Counted from the stretch's first letter, positions 1 to 9,679 are shown. The stretch: 64,000 nucleotides of DNA from Methylomonas methanica (GCF_001644035.1 NZ_LUUG01000053.1:1-64000); one strand, 5' to 3'. The notes: a model not told the origin generated them from the sequence alone. Numbers and translations are program-made.

Positions 1-14
1 AAAAGCATACGGTA

Positions 15-299
15 ATGAACAAAATAGACTACGGGCGAAATTGCCCGCTTGCGCGATACTTGGAAGAGGTATCGATGATAGACAATGGCGGTCGCAAAGC
101 CCAGTTCGCCAGCACTTTGTTACTCGGGCTCGGCTATCCGCTATATATCAAGCCACCCGACAATAAATTCAATGCGTATTTGTTGCGGCAAATTCAGGAG
201 GAAAAGCAGAATGATCTATTGTCGGAAGTGGCAAGTATTTGTTCGCATTGCCCCCAATCAGTTCACTGCGAGGCTGGAGCCTCATTTCAAGTCTGCTAG
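15..299 (+). CDS. Hypothetical small cysteine-containing protein, possibly cut by left edge
   Basis: This is a 94-residue reading frame with four cysteines in its last third (CSHCP, then HCE and a terminal VC), a spacing that could bind metal. I do not recognise a family. The frame stays open to the left edge and no Shine-Dalgarno sequence precedes the ATG, so the true start may lie outside the window. Its last 18 bases overlap the 3' end of the convergent YkgJ-type gene. It could be a spurious frame, but the clustered cysteines and lack of a better reading frame in this stretch favour a real gene. Confidence 0.45.
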   Translation: MNKIDYGRNCPLARYLEEVSMIDNGGRKAQFASTLLLGLGYPLYIKPPDNKFNAYLLRQIQEEKQNDLLSEVASICSHCPQSVHCEAGASFQVC

Positions 300-788
300 A
301 AACCAATCCGTAAACCACTCCGGTAATTCGCGCGACTCGCCTAGCGCAAGTAGCCGATGATCAATGCCGTCATGGTTGCCCCACACCACTTCGCTCAGCG
401 CGCCGGCGCTTACGCGCGATTCGATGTCCTTGCAGTAAAGCCCTAGGTCGTGCTGGACATAGAAACCGTAAGTTCGGCAAGCGATAGGGCGGTGGGCATA
501 GACCCGGCAGGCGCCTTTCGCTTTGTCCAGCAGCGGGCAGATGACCGGGCGCGATGTCTGACCGGCCTGCGCGGCTATTGCCCGGCCGATTTCCTGAAGT
601 TGCTCCGGGGGTAAGGCCATTAGGCCTTCTTGCAGACAATGCCATTCCTCCTCTGTGATTTTGGGTACTGCGGCAAGCCGACGACAACAGCCGTCGCAAC
701 CCTGGCGGCATAGCCAATCGGATTGGCTGTCCCGGATGGTTTTTACGCGCGTGTCTATATCTGTCTGGAGTTGGGTGAGGGTATTCAT
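282..788 (-). CDS. YkgJ-family cysteine cluster protein
   Basis: This 168-residue protein has the CxxxC-x2-CC arrangement near residues 27-36 (CRQGCDGCC) followed by further cysteines in the CPLLD, CRVYAHRP and CRTYGF segments. This is the pattern of the YkgJ/UPF0153 zinc- or iron-chelating family (CxxCxxxCC with a later RPxxCRxYGF motif). The biochemical role of the family is poorly defined, but the cysteines are thought to hold a metal or Fe-S centre. The gene stands alone on the minus strand. Its start lies only 18 bp from a 190-bp repeat element, so its promoter is probably within or beyond that element. Confidence 0.8.
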   Translation of the reverse strand: MNTLTQLQTDIDTRVKTIRDSQSDWLCRQGCDGCCRRLAAVPKITEEEWHCLQEGLMALPPEQLQEIGRAIAAQAGQTSRPVICPLLDKAKGACRVYAHRPIACRTYGFYVQHDLGLYCKDIESRVSAGALSEVVWGNHDGIDHRLLALGESRELPEWFTDWFLADLK

Positions 789-805
789 TTGAATATACTG
801 TCTGT

Positions 806-995
806 TTAATTCTACTTTGTCAGATTATTTTCTAGGTCTTCATGCCCGCTGGGATACCCACAGGTCACAAGAGTGGACATCCAGTGCCACGGATGACAGC
901 CTTCTAGCTATCCATGCAGCCTGGATTCCGGCGATCCATGCCGGAATGACGACCTTTGACAAAGGTTGTAATGTAATCTAACAAAGTAGAATTAA
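806..995. repeat. 190-bp MITE-like element with 22-bp terminal inverted repeats
   Basis: Positions 806-827 and 974-995 are inverted repeats matching at 21 of 22 bases, and both outer ends are TTAA. The element carries no credible gene. Its interior shares short conserved blocks with a second copy at 58582-58761 in the opposite orientation: CATCCAGTGCCACGGAT at 878-894, an AGCTATCCATGCA block near 906, and TGCCGGAATGACG near 939. It lies between the YkgJ-type gene and a small hypothetical gene. This and the following small gene account for the roughly 350 bases without an annotated product. Confidence 0.75.
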
Positions 996-1145
996 CCAGG
1001 TTTTGCAAAGCCTTTCCGAGCATGACGCCGGTTCGGCGTGAGCTGTATAGGCAGCCGCTTTTAACCGGATCCTAATCAAAGCTTAAGTAGATTTTAAGTC
1101 GCCAAACTTAGAATTTTCCGCAAGTGAATAACTTACGGAGTGATT

Positions 1146-1331
1146 ATGTGCGACTCGAATACTTTAATGAATCAACAGCTTGGCGAAAAACGCATTGGCG
1201 GCGGCACTTATGTTGCCATTGACGGCCTATTGAAATATTGCATAACAGCGCCCTTACTCGAGCTGCCGATAGATTTTAAGGAATGGTACAAACCCACCGG
1301 CACTAATATCCCGCAACTTTATCAACTCTAA
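1146..1331 (+). CDS. Hypothetical 61-residue protein
   Basis: A short reading frame starts at an ATG five bases after an ACGGAG ribosome-binding site (1135-1140). An in-frame GTG at 1140 is less likely because it lies inside that site. The protein has no membrane segment, no obvious domain and only two cysteines. It has a GGGTYVAIDG stretch and ends in an aromatic, proline-containing tail. I do not recognise it. It sits immediately downstream of a repeat element and may be a remnant. The ribosome-binding site is the main argument for expression. Confidence 0.35.
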   Translation: MCDSNTLMNQQLGEKRIGGGTYVAIDGLLKYCITAPLLELPIDFKEWYKPTGTNIPQLYQL

Positions 1332-1434
1332 TGCGTGCCGAAGCATCTCTCCCGCAGCGGCATTCCTCTATGTCTCAAGCATAAATGTCGAAATTTTATC
1401 TAACGATTTAAACCTGTCTGTTTTTGGAGAAAAA

Positions 1435-1824
1435 ATGACACAAAAATATTTACCCACTATTTTGGTACTTGCCACATTAACCAGCGGCTGCGCATCCATG
1501 AGTGGCTGGCATCCGATCATCGATCCGCGCTTAGACCAACACCCCGATACCACGCAGCGCGACATGGTCGAGTGCAAGTCACTGGCGGAACAAGCGTCGG
1601 ATATCACCAAAGAAATCGGTATGGGCGCGGGTGTCGGTGCGGTTACCGGTGCGGCGGGTGGCGCGGCAGTCGGTGCGATAGCCGGCAGTGCTGCAACCGG
1701 TGCTGCGGGTGGCGCTATTTTGGCTATTCCCGCAGGATTATGGGAAGGTTACAAAGCTAACGAGGGCGTTAAACGGGCATTTAAAACCTGCATGCGTCAA
1801 CGCGGCCATACGCTGGTTAACTAA
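1435..1824 (+). CDS. Glycine-zipper lipoprotein
   Basis: The protein has 129 residues. It starts with a lipoprotein signal peptide whose lipobox LTSGC places the lipidated cysteine near residue 19. After a polar segment, residues of about 62-103 form a glycine/alanine-rich hydrophobic stretch with repeated GxxxG spacing (GAGVGAVTGAAGG and onward), the hallmark of glycine-zipper envelope proteins. The tail contains one more cysteine (KTCMRQRGH). Proteins of this type sit in the outer membrane or periplasm and are often structural or stress-related, but no specific activity can be assigned. A GGAG ribosome-binding site precedes the ATG. Confidence 0.75.
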   Translation: MTQKYLPTILVLATLTSGCASMSGWHPIIDPRLDQHPDTTQRDMVECKSLAEQASDITKEIGMGAGVGAVTGAAGGAAVGAIAGSAATGAAGGAILAIPAGLWEGYKANEGVKRAFKTCMRQRGHTLVN

Positions 1825-1939
1825 AGAAAATCTCTGAAAATACCTCAGTCCCACGTAGCGCATTCAATTGCAAGCTGGGCGCCCACAGCGCGGGAGCAAC
1901 AATATTAAGGGGGCGGTTTAATAGTCCTAGACACACTAT

Positions 1940-1988
1940 AAATATCCGTTATCAGGCATCGGCTTGATACTATATCGTCTGGATATTT
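1940..1988. promoter_or_regulatory. Nested inverted repeat upstream of the 186-residue gene
   Basis: AAATATCC at 1940-1947 pairs with GGATATTT at 1981-1988. Inside this, TATCA at 1950-1954 pairs with TGATA at 1965-1969. The structure ends 17 bases before the ATG of the downstream gene, so it could be an operator or a leader hairpin that affects translation. No protein is known to bind it. Confidence 0.3.
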
Positions 1989-2005
1989 GTTGAACTTATT
2001 TAGAA

Positions 2006-2566
2006 ATGACGATGCGTGAATTAACCGACCGAGAGTTGTATCAGGCCCTGCAATACGCCAAAAGCCAGGATGAAAATGCTGGCCGCGCCATACTTCAGCA
2101 ATTCCAAACTGAGCAGAGCGCCTTGGCGCAAACCATCTTTGGGGTGTTTTCGGCTTTGATTGCCGACAAAGATCGGCTCCTGGCGAATGTATTCATGGAT
2201 CTTTGCTTCGATGTGATTTGCGTATTCAGGCATGCTTTCGGCGATTTGCCGAACCAGCGGGAATTGAACATGGAATGGTTGCAGAATACCGCCACCTTGC
2301 TCGATACGGAGTTGCAAGCATTCATGCCGGGTAAGGAGATGGATACGAAATTCCGCGACAAATTTCAGAACCGATTTACCGAGCGTATGATCGATAGCAA
2401 TTCGCAAGTGGGCTTGGTTAAATTCATGGACGAAGCGATCAGCGAATATGTCGCCGAAAGCCCGGCCGACCCTGAAGCGGTTCGAACCACTCGGAGCATG
2501 ATATTTGTGGTTATTCAGCTATTTTGCGCGATGTACGATCAAGCGGAACGCCAGGCCAAGGCTTAA
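2006..2566 (+). CDS. Hypothetical 186-residue, mostly helical protein
   Basis: The protein is rich in charged and hydrophobic residues arranged like amphipathic helices. It has no signal peptide and no clear transmembrane segment, although residues of about 60-77 and 165-178 are markedly hydrophobic. It begins with a double start (MTM) and no strong ribosome-binding site, so either ATG at 2006 or 2012 could be used. I do not recognise a family. It stands alone between a glycine-zipper lipoprotein gene and the convergent tpx, with a hairpin after its stop codon. Its length and normal composition argue for a real gene. Confidence 0.6.
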   Translation: MTMRELTDRELYQALQYAKSQDENAGRAILQQFQTEQSALAQTIFGVFSALIADKDRLLANVFMDLCFDVICVFRHAFGDLPNQRELNMEWLQNTATLLDTELQAFMPGKEMDTKFRDKFQNRFTERMIDSNSQVGLVKFMDEAISEYVAESPADPEAVRTTRSMIFVVIQLFCAMYDQAERQAKA

Positions 2567-2621
2567 TAATTTCTGCGGCTAGGAGTAGCCCGGACGTAGA
2601 TAGATCTTTAGCCTGTTCTTT

Positions 2622-2649
2622 GCGCCGAGTTGAAAATTTGACTCGGCGC
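2622..2649. terminator. Hairpin between convergent genes
   Basis: GCGCCGAGT at 2622-2630 and ACTCGGCGC at 2641-2649 form a perfect 9-bp stem with a 10-base loop. It lies between the plus-strand hypothetical gene and the minus-strand tpx and may serve both. Neither side has a good T-tract, so a classical intrinsic terminator is not certain. Confidence 0.5.
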
Positions 2650-2655
2650 TCTGGA

Positions 2656-3159
2656 TTACGGTTGATGCAGAGCGGCCAAGGCGCTGACATAATCCGGCTC
2701 ATCGGCAATTTCACTGACCAGTTGGGTGTAGATCACTTTGTCGTTTTCATCGATGATGACGATAGCGCGGGCGGTCAGACCGGCCAAAATGCTGTCCAAT
2801 AGTTCGACGCCATAGTCGTGTGCAAATTTGGAACGAAAGGTCGAGAGCGGCACGACGTGTTTGATGCCCTCGATTTCGCAAAACCGTACTTGCGCGAAGG
2901 GCAGGTCGGCGGAGACTACCAGCACCACGGTATTGTCCAGATGTGCGGCTTTTTCGTTGAATTTGCGGGTCGAGGTGGCGCAAGTCGGGGTGTCCAGGCT
3001 GGGGACAATATTGAGCACTTTGCGTTTGCCGGCGAACTCAGCCAAGCCCACGTCCTGCATTTTTCTATTGGTTAGCTGGAAATCCGGCGCTTGCGTACCT
3101 ACCGACGGTAAGTCGCCGATAGTGTTGATCGGCTTGCCTTGGAAAGTGATGGTTGCCAT
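2656..3159 (-). CDS. tpx: Thiol peroxidase Tpx
   Basis: Tpx is an atypical 2-Cys peroxiredoxin that reduces hydrogen peroxide and alkyl hydroperoxides with electrons from thioredoxin. The 167-residue length is the family norm. The peroxidatic cysteine is Cys60 in the [14 protein letters not shown] motif and the resolving cysteine is Cys94 in VRFCEIEG; both are in the positions expected for E. coli Tpx. There is no signal peptide in this copy, so it may be cytoplasmic. It lies just downstream of der on the same strand, with about 26 bases between them, so it may be read through from the der operon or have its own promoter. Confidence 0.95.
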   Translation of the reverse strand: MATITFQGKPINTIGDLPSVGTQAPDFQLTNRKMQDVGLAEFAGKRKVLNIVPSLDTPTCATSTRKFNEKAAHLDNTVVLVVSADLPFAQVRFCEIEGIKHVVPLSTFRSKFAHDYGVELLDSILAGLTARAIVIIDENDKVIYTQLVSEIADEPDYVSALAALHQP

Positions 3160-3185
3160 AAGAATGCTCCAGGTATCTTGAGTTG

Positions 3186-4577
3186 TTATTTTTTCCGTTT
3201 ACTGAAATCGATCAAGCGTTTGCGTTTTTTAACTTGGCGATCGCTTAGCGGATTTTTCTGGCCTTGAAACGGGTTTTCCGGCGACTTGAATACCAAGCGT
3301 ATCGGTGTACCGGTCAGTTGCAACTGGTCGCGGAAATAATTCATCAAATAGCGCTTGTAGGCGCCGGGCAGGGAGTCGGTCTGGGTGCCGTGTATTACTA
3401 CTACCGGCGGATTGCGGCCGCCCTGGTGCGCGTACTTCAATTTGATCCGGCGGCCACCGACCAATGGCGGCTGATGCGCGGCCAGCGCGTCGGTCAAAAT
3501 CCGGGTCAGCAATGGCGTTGACATGTCGGTCATGGCCGAGTCGTAAAGAGTATGCACCACATCAAACAACTTGCCGACGCCGCTGCCGTGCAAGGCAGAG
3601 ATGGGATGTTTTTCTGCAAACTCCAGAAACGACAATTTGATTTCGATCTGTTTTTTCACGAAATCGCGGTGTTCGGCGTTCAGGCCATCCCATTTATTCA
3701 AGCCGATGATCAAGGCCCGGCCGGCTTCCAGCACCAAACCTAAAATATGCGCATCCTGATCGGTCACACCTTCGCGGGCGTCAATCAAATAAATGACCAC
3801 GTGAGCTTTCTCGATGGCTTGCAGCGATTTGATGATGCTGAATTTTTCCACCGTCAACGATACCCTGGAGCGGCGGCGCATGCCGGCGGTATCGATCAGG
3901 GTAAACTTTTGGCCGTTGCGTTCGAAGGGAATATAGATACTGTCGCGCGTTGTGCCGGCTTCGTCGAATACCACCACGCGTTCTTCGCCGAGCAGGCGAT
4001 TCACTAGCGTCGATTTACCGACGTTCGGCCGGCCGACAATCGCGATGGCGATACCCGGATCTTGCTCTTCGAATTCGTCCGCGACCACCGGCAACAGCTC
4101 GTCGATGCGATCCAGCAAGTCGTGGACATTGCGGCCGTGGGTGGCGGCGATACCGATGGGCTCGCCCAGCGCCAGACTATAAAAATCGTTGGTCACGGTA
4201 TTGCTGTCGATGCCGTCAACTTTATTGACCACCAGCACCACCGGTTTGCCGAGCTTGCGTAGCATGTCGGCGATGGCTTCGTCGGTGGCGTTCAGGCCAT
4301 CGCGGGCGTCGACCATGAAAAACACCACGTCGGCTTCCTGCAAGGCGATTTCCACCTGCTTCTTGGCGAATACATCTATGCCTTCTTGTTCGTTGGTAAT
4401 ACCGCCGGTATCCACTATCAGACAATCGCGTTCGCCGCGTTTGACGCGACCGTATTGCCGATCGCGGGTTAGGCCGGGATAATCGGCGACTAATGCTTCG
4501 CGACTGCGGGTTAGATAATTGAACAGCGTGGATTTGCCCACATTGGGGCGGCCCACTAGGGCTATAACGGGTAACAT
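3186..4577 (-). CDS. der: Ribosome-assembly GTPase Der (EngA)
   Basis: Der is a double-GTPase needed for maturation of the 50S ribosomal subunit. The 463-residue protein has two tandem G domains, each with a GRPNVGKS P-loop (residues 9-16 and about 181-188), DTGG/DTAG switch-II motifs and NKVD/NKWD guanine-specificity motifs. A KH-like domain and a basic tail ([14 protein letters not shown]) end the protein. It starts four bases after the bamB stop codon, so the two are very probably co-transcribed. bamB-der adjacency is typical of gammaproteobacteria. Confidence 0.98.
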   Translation of the reverse strand: MLPVIALVGRPNVGKSTLFNYLTRSREALVADYPGLTRDRQYGRVKRGERDCLIVDTGGITNEQEGIDVFAKKQVEIALQEADVVFFMVDARDGLNATDEAIADMLRKLGKPVVLVVNKVDGIDSNTVTNDFYSLALGEPIGIAATHGRNVHDLLDRIDELLPVVADEFEEQDPGIAIAIVGRPNVGKSTLVNRLLGEERVVVFDEAGTTRDSIYIPFERNGQKFTLIDTAGMRRRSRVSLTVEKFSIIKSLQAIEKAHVVIYLIDAREGVTDQDAHILGLVLEAGRALIIGLNKWDGLNAEHRDFVKKQIEIKLSFLEFAEKHPISALHGSGVGKLFDVVHTLYDSAMTDMSTPLLTRILTDALAAHQPPLVGGRRIKLKYAHQGGRNPPVVVIHGTQTDSLPGAYKRYLMNYFRDQLQLTGTPIRLVFKSPENPFQGQKNPLSDRQVKKRKRLIDFSKRKK

Positions 4578-4581
4578 GGAT

Positions 4582-5793
4582 TTATTTTGCTCTCAAGGCG
4601 GCCAAGGTGCCGTCTTTGGCGTAGATGAAAACAGTGTCGTCCACGACTACCGGCTTGGCTTCTATCGCCGCTTTACTGACCTGAATGCGGCCCAATTGGC
4701 GGCCGTCGCTATTGGACAGCCAATGTACATAGCCTTCGAAATCGCCGACTACCACATAATTTTGATATACCACCGCCGCCGTCAATTGGCGGTTGTGTAA
4801 GTCTTTTTGTTTCCACAACGAGGCGCCGCTGCGTTGATCGAGCTGCCAAACCTCGCTTTGCGTATCGCTGACATAAAGATAACGATAATCCAGGCTTAGG
4901 CCGGTGTAGGACGACACCGCTTCGTTGCGCCACAGTACGTCGCCGTCCACTTCCGAAACAGAGGACGCGCCGCCGGTGAAGCCGGCAATATAAATCGCGC
5001 CGCGCGCGGCGACCGGATCGACATCCAGATCGACCAAACGTTCGACTTCGGAACGGCCGCTCGGAATCGCGATGGTGGCTTCCCAGATGGATTTACCGTC
5101 TTTCAATTGCAGGGCTTCCAGCTTGCCGTTAGCCGAGCCGGCGATCACATTGTCGTCAATGATGATGGGCGCGCCGGTGCCGCGGATACTCAAGGCCGGT
5201 ACGTTGTGCTCGAAGGTCCAGAGTTGTGCGCCGTTATCTTCTTTTAAGCCGATGATCTTGCCGTCGGTGGTCCGGACGATGACGATCCCGCGACTCACCA
5301 CGGGAGCGGCCAATACTTCGCTGGGCACGTCGACTTTCCAGCGTTGTTCGCCGCTGGCTTTGTCAAAACCTATGACTTCGCCGGTACTGGTACCCATCAC
5401 CACCGTATGTACACCCAGACCGGGACCCGCCGAGAAGCTGTAATCGGTGTTGTTTTCCCAGGTCAGGCTGCCGTTGCCGGCCCCGCGAGCTTGCAAATGG
5501 CCTTTGTTGTCGCCGACATACACAGTGCCTTCGGCAACTGCGGGTATCAGTTTCAGATATTTTTCGTCCGCGCCATTACCGATTGATTCCTTCCACAGCA
5601 CCTCGACTTGCACTTCAGGGGTATATTCCTGCAAGGCGGCCGGTGGATCGGCGTTGTCGTCGTCGCCGGTGATATATTCCGTTAAGCCCGAGATAAAGTC
5701 GCGTCCGGCATCCAGTCCGGCGCAGCCGGCCAGCATAGGCAGACAAGCAAGCAGCGGGAAAAGTGAGCGGTATCTGAAGTTCCTGATTAACAT
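4582..5793 (-). CDS. bamB: Outer-membrane assembly lipoprotein BamB
   Basis: BamB is the beta-propeller lipoprotein of the BAM complex, which inserts beta-barrel proteins into the outer membrane. The 403-residue product begins with a lipoprotein signal peptide (lipobox LAGC, cysteine near residue 24). PQQ/pyrrolo-quinoline-like blades follow, with recurrent short motifs such as [16 protein letters not shown] and [15 protein letters not shown], eight of which are expected for the family. The gene lies between yfgM and der in the conserved order. BamB partners SurA, whose gene is also in this window. Confidence 0.95.
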   Translation of the reverse strand: MLIRNFRYRSLFPLLACLPMLAGCAGLDAGRDFISGLTEYITGDDDNADPPAALQEYTPEVQVEVLWKESIGNGADEKYLKLIPAVAEGTVYVGDNKGHLQARGAGNGSLTWENNTDYSFSAGPGLGVHTVVMGTSTGEVIGFDKASGEQRWKVDVPSEVLAAPVVSRGIVIVRTTDGKIIGLKEDNGAQLWTFEHNVPALSIRGTGAPIIIDDNVIAGSANGKLEALQLKDGKSIWEATIAIPSGRSEVERLVDLDVDPVAARGAIYIAGFTGGASSVSEVDGDVLWRNEAVSSYTGLSLDYRYLYVSDTQSEVWQLDQRSGASLWKQKDLHNRQLTAAVVYQNYVVVGDFEGYVHWLSNSDGRQLGRIQVSKAAIEAKPVVVDDTVFIYAKDGTLAALRAK

Positions 5794-5821
5794 GCTAAAG
5801 CGTGTATCCGTTGGAGTGAGC

Positions 5822-6478
5822 TTAATTGGCGGTCGCCGGGGCAGAGTTGCTCGGCGTCGCGACGTCGTCCAGCTTGAACTGCGTCAGCGGGGTGGCTTGA
5901 CCGGTTCTGATTGCGCTTTGGTAAGCGCTACGGGCTTCGTCCAAGCGGTCCAGCGCGACGTACAGGTCGCCCTGTAATTCGTCGTAACTGGCGGAAAAGC
6001 CTTCGGATTTGGCCGGATCGACCGCAGCGATCAGTTGCAAGCCTTGTTCGTATTGACCGGTAGCCAGCATTAATTGAATCAGGCGCAGACGGGCCACGTG
6101 TCTTAATTCATCACTGTCGGCATCCTTGATCGATTTTTCCAGAATCACTTTAGCGCCTTCCAGATCGCCTTTTTGCACTTTGCTTTTGGCCATTTGCAGG
6201 CCGGCATAGTGGGCGTAAGCGGTACCCGGAAATTCGATAGGCAAGCGTTCCGCCAGTTTTTCGGTGGATTCGCTATTGTCCTTGGCCGCGCTGTCCAATA
6301 ATTGTTGGTACATTTGTGAGGCTTGGGCGCGTTTTTCCAATTGGTGGTTTTGCCAGAGATTCCAGCCGCTCACCAAGACGATGGCGGTGACCACGCCGGC
6401 GATCAATGAAGTTTGATTGGCTTCCCACCATTTTTTCAACTGTTCCAGCTGTTCTTCTTCGGTATCGTAAATTGCCAC
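5822..6478 (-). CDS. yfgM: YfgM-family TPR membrane protein
   Basis: YfgM proteins are inner-membrane ancillary SecYEG translocon partners that help hand substrates to periplasmic chaperones. This 218-residue protein starts with a short acidic cytoplasmic segment (IYDTEEEQLEQLKKWW). One transmembrane helix at about residues 24-42 follows, and then a periplasmic tetratricopeptide-like domain. It sits between hisS and bamB exactly as in E. coli and Pseudomonas, with short gaps on both sides. The C-terminal tail is rich in Ala, Pro and Ser. The assignment rests on architecture and synteny together. Confidence 0.9.
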   Translation of the reverse strand: MAIYDTEEEQLEQLKKWWEANQTSLIAGVVTAIVLVSGWNLWQNHQLEKRAQASQMYQQLLDSAAKDNSESTEKLAERLPIEFPGTAYAHYAGLQMAKSKVQKGDLEGAKVILEKSIKDADSDELRHVARLRLIQLMLATGQYEQGLQLIAAVDPAKSEGFSASYDELQGDLYVALDRLDEARSAYQSAIRTGQATPLTQFKLDDVATPSNSAPATAN

Positions 6479-6511
6479 GGTAGTTCTCTTCTATTCTCAG
6501 GTTACAAGGGA

Positions 6512-7798
6512 TTATCGGCTGTGCCAGTCTTGCAGGGTTTGCAGGAGTTGGTCGTGATTGTGCGTGCTTTGTTCGGCGTCGATGCGCAAGGGTTTCAAAG
6601 CCGCTTCGCCGCGTTGGGCTTCGTCGTCGCCGATGATGATGGCGTACTCGGCACCCGATTTATCGGCTTTTTTAAATTGGCTCTTGAAACTGCCGGCGCC
6701 GCAATTGACTTGCAATTTCAAGCCGGGAATCGCATCGCGAATGCGTTCGGCCAAGCGCATGCCGGCCACTTCGGCGCTGGCGCCGACGCGTATCATGTAG
6801 ACGTCCGTGGTACGTTCGACCGGTACGTTATCCAGCAACTCGAGCAGGGCCAGGATGCGCTCCATGCCCATCGCAAAACCGATAGCGTGATTAGCCTTGC
6901 CGCCCAGTTGTTCGATCAGGCCGTCATAGCGGCCGCCGGCACAGATGGTGCCTTGCGAGCCCAAATGCTCGGTGACCCATTCGAATACGGTTTTCCCATA
7001 ATAATCCAGGCCGCGCACCAAGCGGGTGTTCAATTGGTAGGAAATACCCAGATCATCCAAGGTGGCTTTCAAACTGTTGAAATGCGCCAGGCTCTCTTCA
7101 CCCAGATGCTCAAGCAACACCGGCGCTTGTTGCAACATGGCCTGCATATCCGGGTTTTTGCTATCCAGAATGCGTAATGGGTTGGTTTCCAGACGGCGCA
7201 GGCTGTCTTCGTCCAAAACCGTCAGGTGTTGTTGGAAATATTCGACCAGTTTGCCGCGATAGGCCAGACGTTCTTCGCTGGTGCCAAGGGAATTGATTTG
7301 CAACTCTACTTTGTCGCGAATGCCCAGTTGCTTCCAGAGCCTGTCGGTCAGCGCGATGATCTCCGCGTCGATGTCCGGGCCGGGCATGCCGTAGGTTTCC
7401 ACGCCCAGTTGGTAGAACTGCCGGTATCGGCCTTTCTGCGGGCGCTCGTGACGGAACATCGGTCCGTAATACCACAAGCGGTGGCTTTGATTGTGTAATA
7501 AACCGTGCTCCAGGCAGGCGCGCAAACAGCCGGCAGTGCCTTCAGGGCGCAAAGTCAGGGAGTCGCCGTTGCGATCGTCGAAGGTGTACATTTCTTTCTC
7601 GACGATGTCGGTGACTTCACCTATCGAGCGTTTGAACAGCTCGGTTTTTTCGACGATGGGTAGTCGGATTTCCTGATAGCCGTACGCGCCCAGAACTTGT
7701 CTGGCTTGGCCTTCCAGCCATTGCCAATAAGGCGATTGCTCGGGAAGGATGTCGTGCATGCCGCGGATGGCCTGAATGGCCTGTTGTTGTTTTGCCAT
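6512..7798 (-). CDS. hisS: Histidyl-tRNA synthetase
   Basis: HisS charges tRNA-His with histidine. The 428-residue protein shows the class II core: IRGMHDILP at the N-terminus, motif 2 around [14 protein letters not shown], the histidine-A motif [15 protein letters not shown], the second histidine motif GGRYDGLI, and motif 3 [11 protein letters not shown]-terminal anticodon-binding domain follows. It starts about 17 bases after pilW. In many gammaproteobacteria rodZ and ispG separate pilF from hisS; both are missing here. Confidence 0.98.
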   Translation of the reverse strand: MAKQQQAIQAIRGMHDILPEQSPYWQWLEGQARQVLGAYGYQEIRLPIVEKTELFKRSIGEVTDIVEKEMYTFDDRNGDSLTLRPEGTAGCLRACLEHGLLHNQSHRLWYYGPMFRHERPQKGRYRQFYQLGVETYGMPGPDIDAEIIALTDRLWKQLGIRDKVELQINSLGTSEERLAYRGKLVEYFQQHLTVLDEDSLRRLETNPLRILDSKNPDMQAMLQQAPVLLEHLGEESLAHFNSLKATLDDLGISYQLNTRLVRGLDYYGKTVFEWVTEHLGSQGTICAGGRYDGLIEQLGGKANHAIGFAMGMERILALLELLDNVPVERTTDVYMIRVGASAEVAGMRLAERIRDAIPGLKLQVNCGAGSFKSQFKKADKSGAEYAIIIGDDEAQRGEAALKPLRIDAEQSTHNHDQLLQTLQDWHSR

Positions 7799-7815
7799 GA
7801 TGCTTTAATGCCGGA

Positions 7816-8577
7816 TTATTTGCTGATCGCGGTTTTTACTTGTTGAGCCTCTTTGGAAGCAGGAAATGAGCTAATCAATTGCTCGCGGTATTCTTCCGAT
7901 ATTTTGCTGTTACCCAGCGCCCGTTCGGTTTGAAACGCTATCCACAGCGTTTCCGGGGTATGTTTGGCGACACCCAGGTAGCGTTCTAAAAACGCCCGGG
8001 CCGACATGAACTGGCCGTTCTGATAGCTGATACGTTGCATCTCCTGCAAGGCCGGCGAATAATCCGGCTGAGATTGCAGTGCCTGACGAAAATAGTCTTC
8101 CGCACGTTGCATGTCGTTTTGCTTTGCATGGCAAACGCCCAAATTGGTCAGCGCGAACCAGGGCCGGGTATTCATGGGCGACGCCATGGATTCTTGCAGC
8201 AGGGCGACGCCTTTGTCGAATTTGCCTTGCTCGCACAAAAAACGACCGTAGTTGTTCTTGATGCTGAAGTTATCCGAGTCTTTACTCAAGGCTGTTTGAT
8301 AGCTGTCGCTGGCCGCTTCGGTTTGCTTGATGCGCTCGTAGAAGACCGCCAGCGCGTTATGGGTTTCCGGATTGCTGGAATCCAGCCGCACGGCGGTTTC
8401 CAGTTTTTCCTTCGCGACTTCGAGCATGCCCATGTCCAGGTAGCGGGCGCCCATTTGCAAATTGAGTTTGGCTTTTTCGGCGTTGCTCATCGTGTCGCGG
8501 GTCTCCGGCAGCAAGCCGCAGGCGCCTAGCAACAAGCTCATCAGCACTAATCCGCGAGCTGTTCGCCTATTGACCAT
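7816..8577 (-). CDS. pilW: Type IV pilus biogenesis lipoprotein PilW (PilF)
   Basis: PilW/PilF is the pilotin that brings the secretin PilQ to the outer membrane. The 253-residue protein has a lipoprotein signal peptide (lipobox LLGAC, cysteine near residue 20). Tandem tetratricopeptide repeats follow, recognisable in segments such as [31 protein letters not shown] and [14 protein letters not shown]. Its first 11 bases overlap the end of rlmN, so it is almost certainly in the same transcript. This order is the Pseudomonas-type arrangement and suggests that type IV pili exist in the organism. No other pilus gene is in the window. Confidence 0.92.
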   Translation of the reverse strand: MVNRRTARGLVLMSLLLGACGLLPETRDTMSNAEKAKLNLQMGARYLDMGMLEVAKEKLETAVRLDSSNPETHNALAVFYERIKQTEAASDSYQTALSKDSDNFSIKNNYGRFLCEQGKFDKGVALLQESMASPMNTRPWFALTNLGVCHAKQNDMQRAEDYFRQALQSQPDYSPALQEMQRISYQNGQFMSARAFLERYLGVAKHTPETLWIAFQTERALGNSKISEEYREQLISSFPASKEAQQVKTAISK

Positions 8578-9679
8578 GCGAGAGTCCTTGCGCTTGCAGC
8601 TTTAAATGTCTGCGGCTTTTGTCTTGTACTTGACCGACCAATTGCCCGCAGGCCGCGTCTATGTCTTCGCCGCGGGTCTTGCGGACGGTGGTGACGATGC
8701 CGGCATTATGCAGAATATCCCGAAACTTCAGGATAGCGGCGTTACTGGAGCAGCGATAGTGCGATTGCGGAAACGGATTGAAAGGAATCAAATTCAGTTT
8801 GGACGGCACGGTTTTCAATAGTTTGACCAAGGTACGCGCGTCTTCCGGGCTGTCGTTGATGCCGTCCAGCATCACGTATTCAAAGGTAATGTGCTTGCGC
8901 GGGCCGGTTTTGGCATATTCGCGGCAGGCTTCCATCAATTCTTTTAGCGGATATTTGACGTTGATCGGCACCAGCTGGTCGCGTAATGCGTCATGCGGGG
9001 CGTGCAAGGACACGGCGACGCTGACGTCGCAGACGTCGTTCAGGCGTTTCATCGCCGGGACGATGCCGGAAGTGCTGATGGTGACGCGGCGTTTGGACAG
9101 GCCGTAGCAAAAGTCGTCCATCATTAAATTCATTGCTGCGACGACGTTATCGAAGTTCAGCAGAGGCTCGCCCATACCCATCATCACCACGTTGGTGATG
9201 CGGCGTTCCGGACCCAGTCTTTGTTGCGCCAGATAGAGCTGGCCGATGATTTCGGCGGTGGACAGGTTGCGGTTGAAGCCTTGTTTGGCGGTCGAGCAAA
9301 AGGTGCAGGCCAGTGCGCAGCCCACTTGCGAGGATACGCACAGGGTGGCACGACGCTCTTCGGGGATGTAAACCGTTTCCACCCGATTGCCGCAGTGCAT
9401 CTGCACCGCCCATTTGGCCGTGCCATCGGACGCCAGTTGTTCGGCGACGATTTCCGGGGCCTTGATGTGGCAGTGTTCTTTTAAATGACTGCGTAGCGAT
9501 TTGCTCAAGTTGGTCATCTCGTCGAAATCGGAGACACCTTCCTGATAAATCCATTTCAGCACTTGAGTGGCGCGAAACGGCTTTTCGCCGAGCTCGACAA
9601 AAAAGGCTTGCAGGCCTTTCCTGTCGAAATCCAGCAGATTAATCAATGCTGGCTTAGCGGATACGGTCGCAGAGTTCAT
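8567..9679 (-). CDS. rlmN: Dual-specificity RNA methyltransferase RlmN
   Basis: RlmN is a radical-SAM enzyme that makes 2-methyladenosine at A2503 of 23S rRNA and A37 of some tRNAs. The protein carries the [11 protein letters not shown] motif (CxxxCxxC for the 4Fe-4S cluster) and the conserved C-terminal catalytic cysteine in DAACGQL. I chose the start at 9679 (370 residues), beginning [12 protein letters not shown]. It matches the family length and overlaps ndk by only 26 bases. A longer frame from 9727 would run deep into ndk. The gene follows ndk and precedes pilW as in other gammaproteobacteria. Confidence 0.95.
   Translation of the reverse strand: MNSATVSAKPALINLLDFDRKGLQAFFVELGEKPFRATQVLKWIYQEGVSDFDEMTNLSKSLRSHLKEHCHIKAPEIVAEQLASDGTAKWAVQMHCGNRVETVYIPEERRATLCVSSQVGCALACTFCSTAKQGFNRNLSTAEIIGQLYLAQQRLGPERRITNVVMMGMGEPLLNFDNVVAAMNLMMDDFCYGLSKRRVTISTSGIVPAMKRLNDVCDVSVAVSLHAPHDALRDQLVPINVKYPLKELMEACREYAKTGPRKHITFEYVMLDGINDSPEDARTLVKLLKTVPSKLNLIPFNPFPQSHYRCSSNAAILKFRDILHNAGIVTTVRKTRGEDIDAACGQLVGQVQDKSRRHLKLQAQGLSHGQ

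Noticed and set aside
6413-7177. Plus-strand frame of 254 codons opposite yfgM and hisS
   Set aside because: It is antisense to two certain genes and shows no domain; it is a shadow of hisS codon usage.
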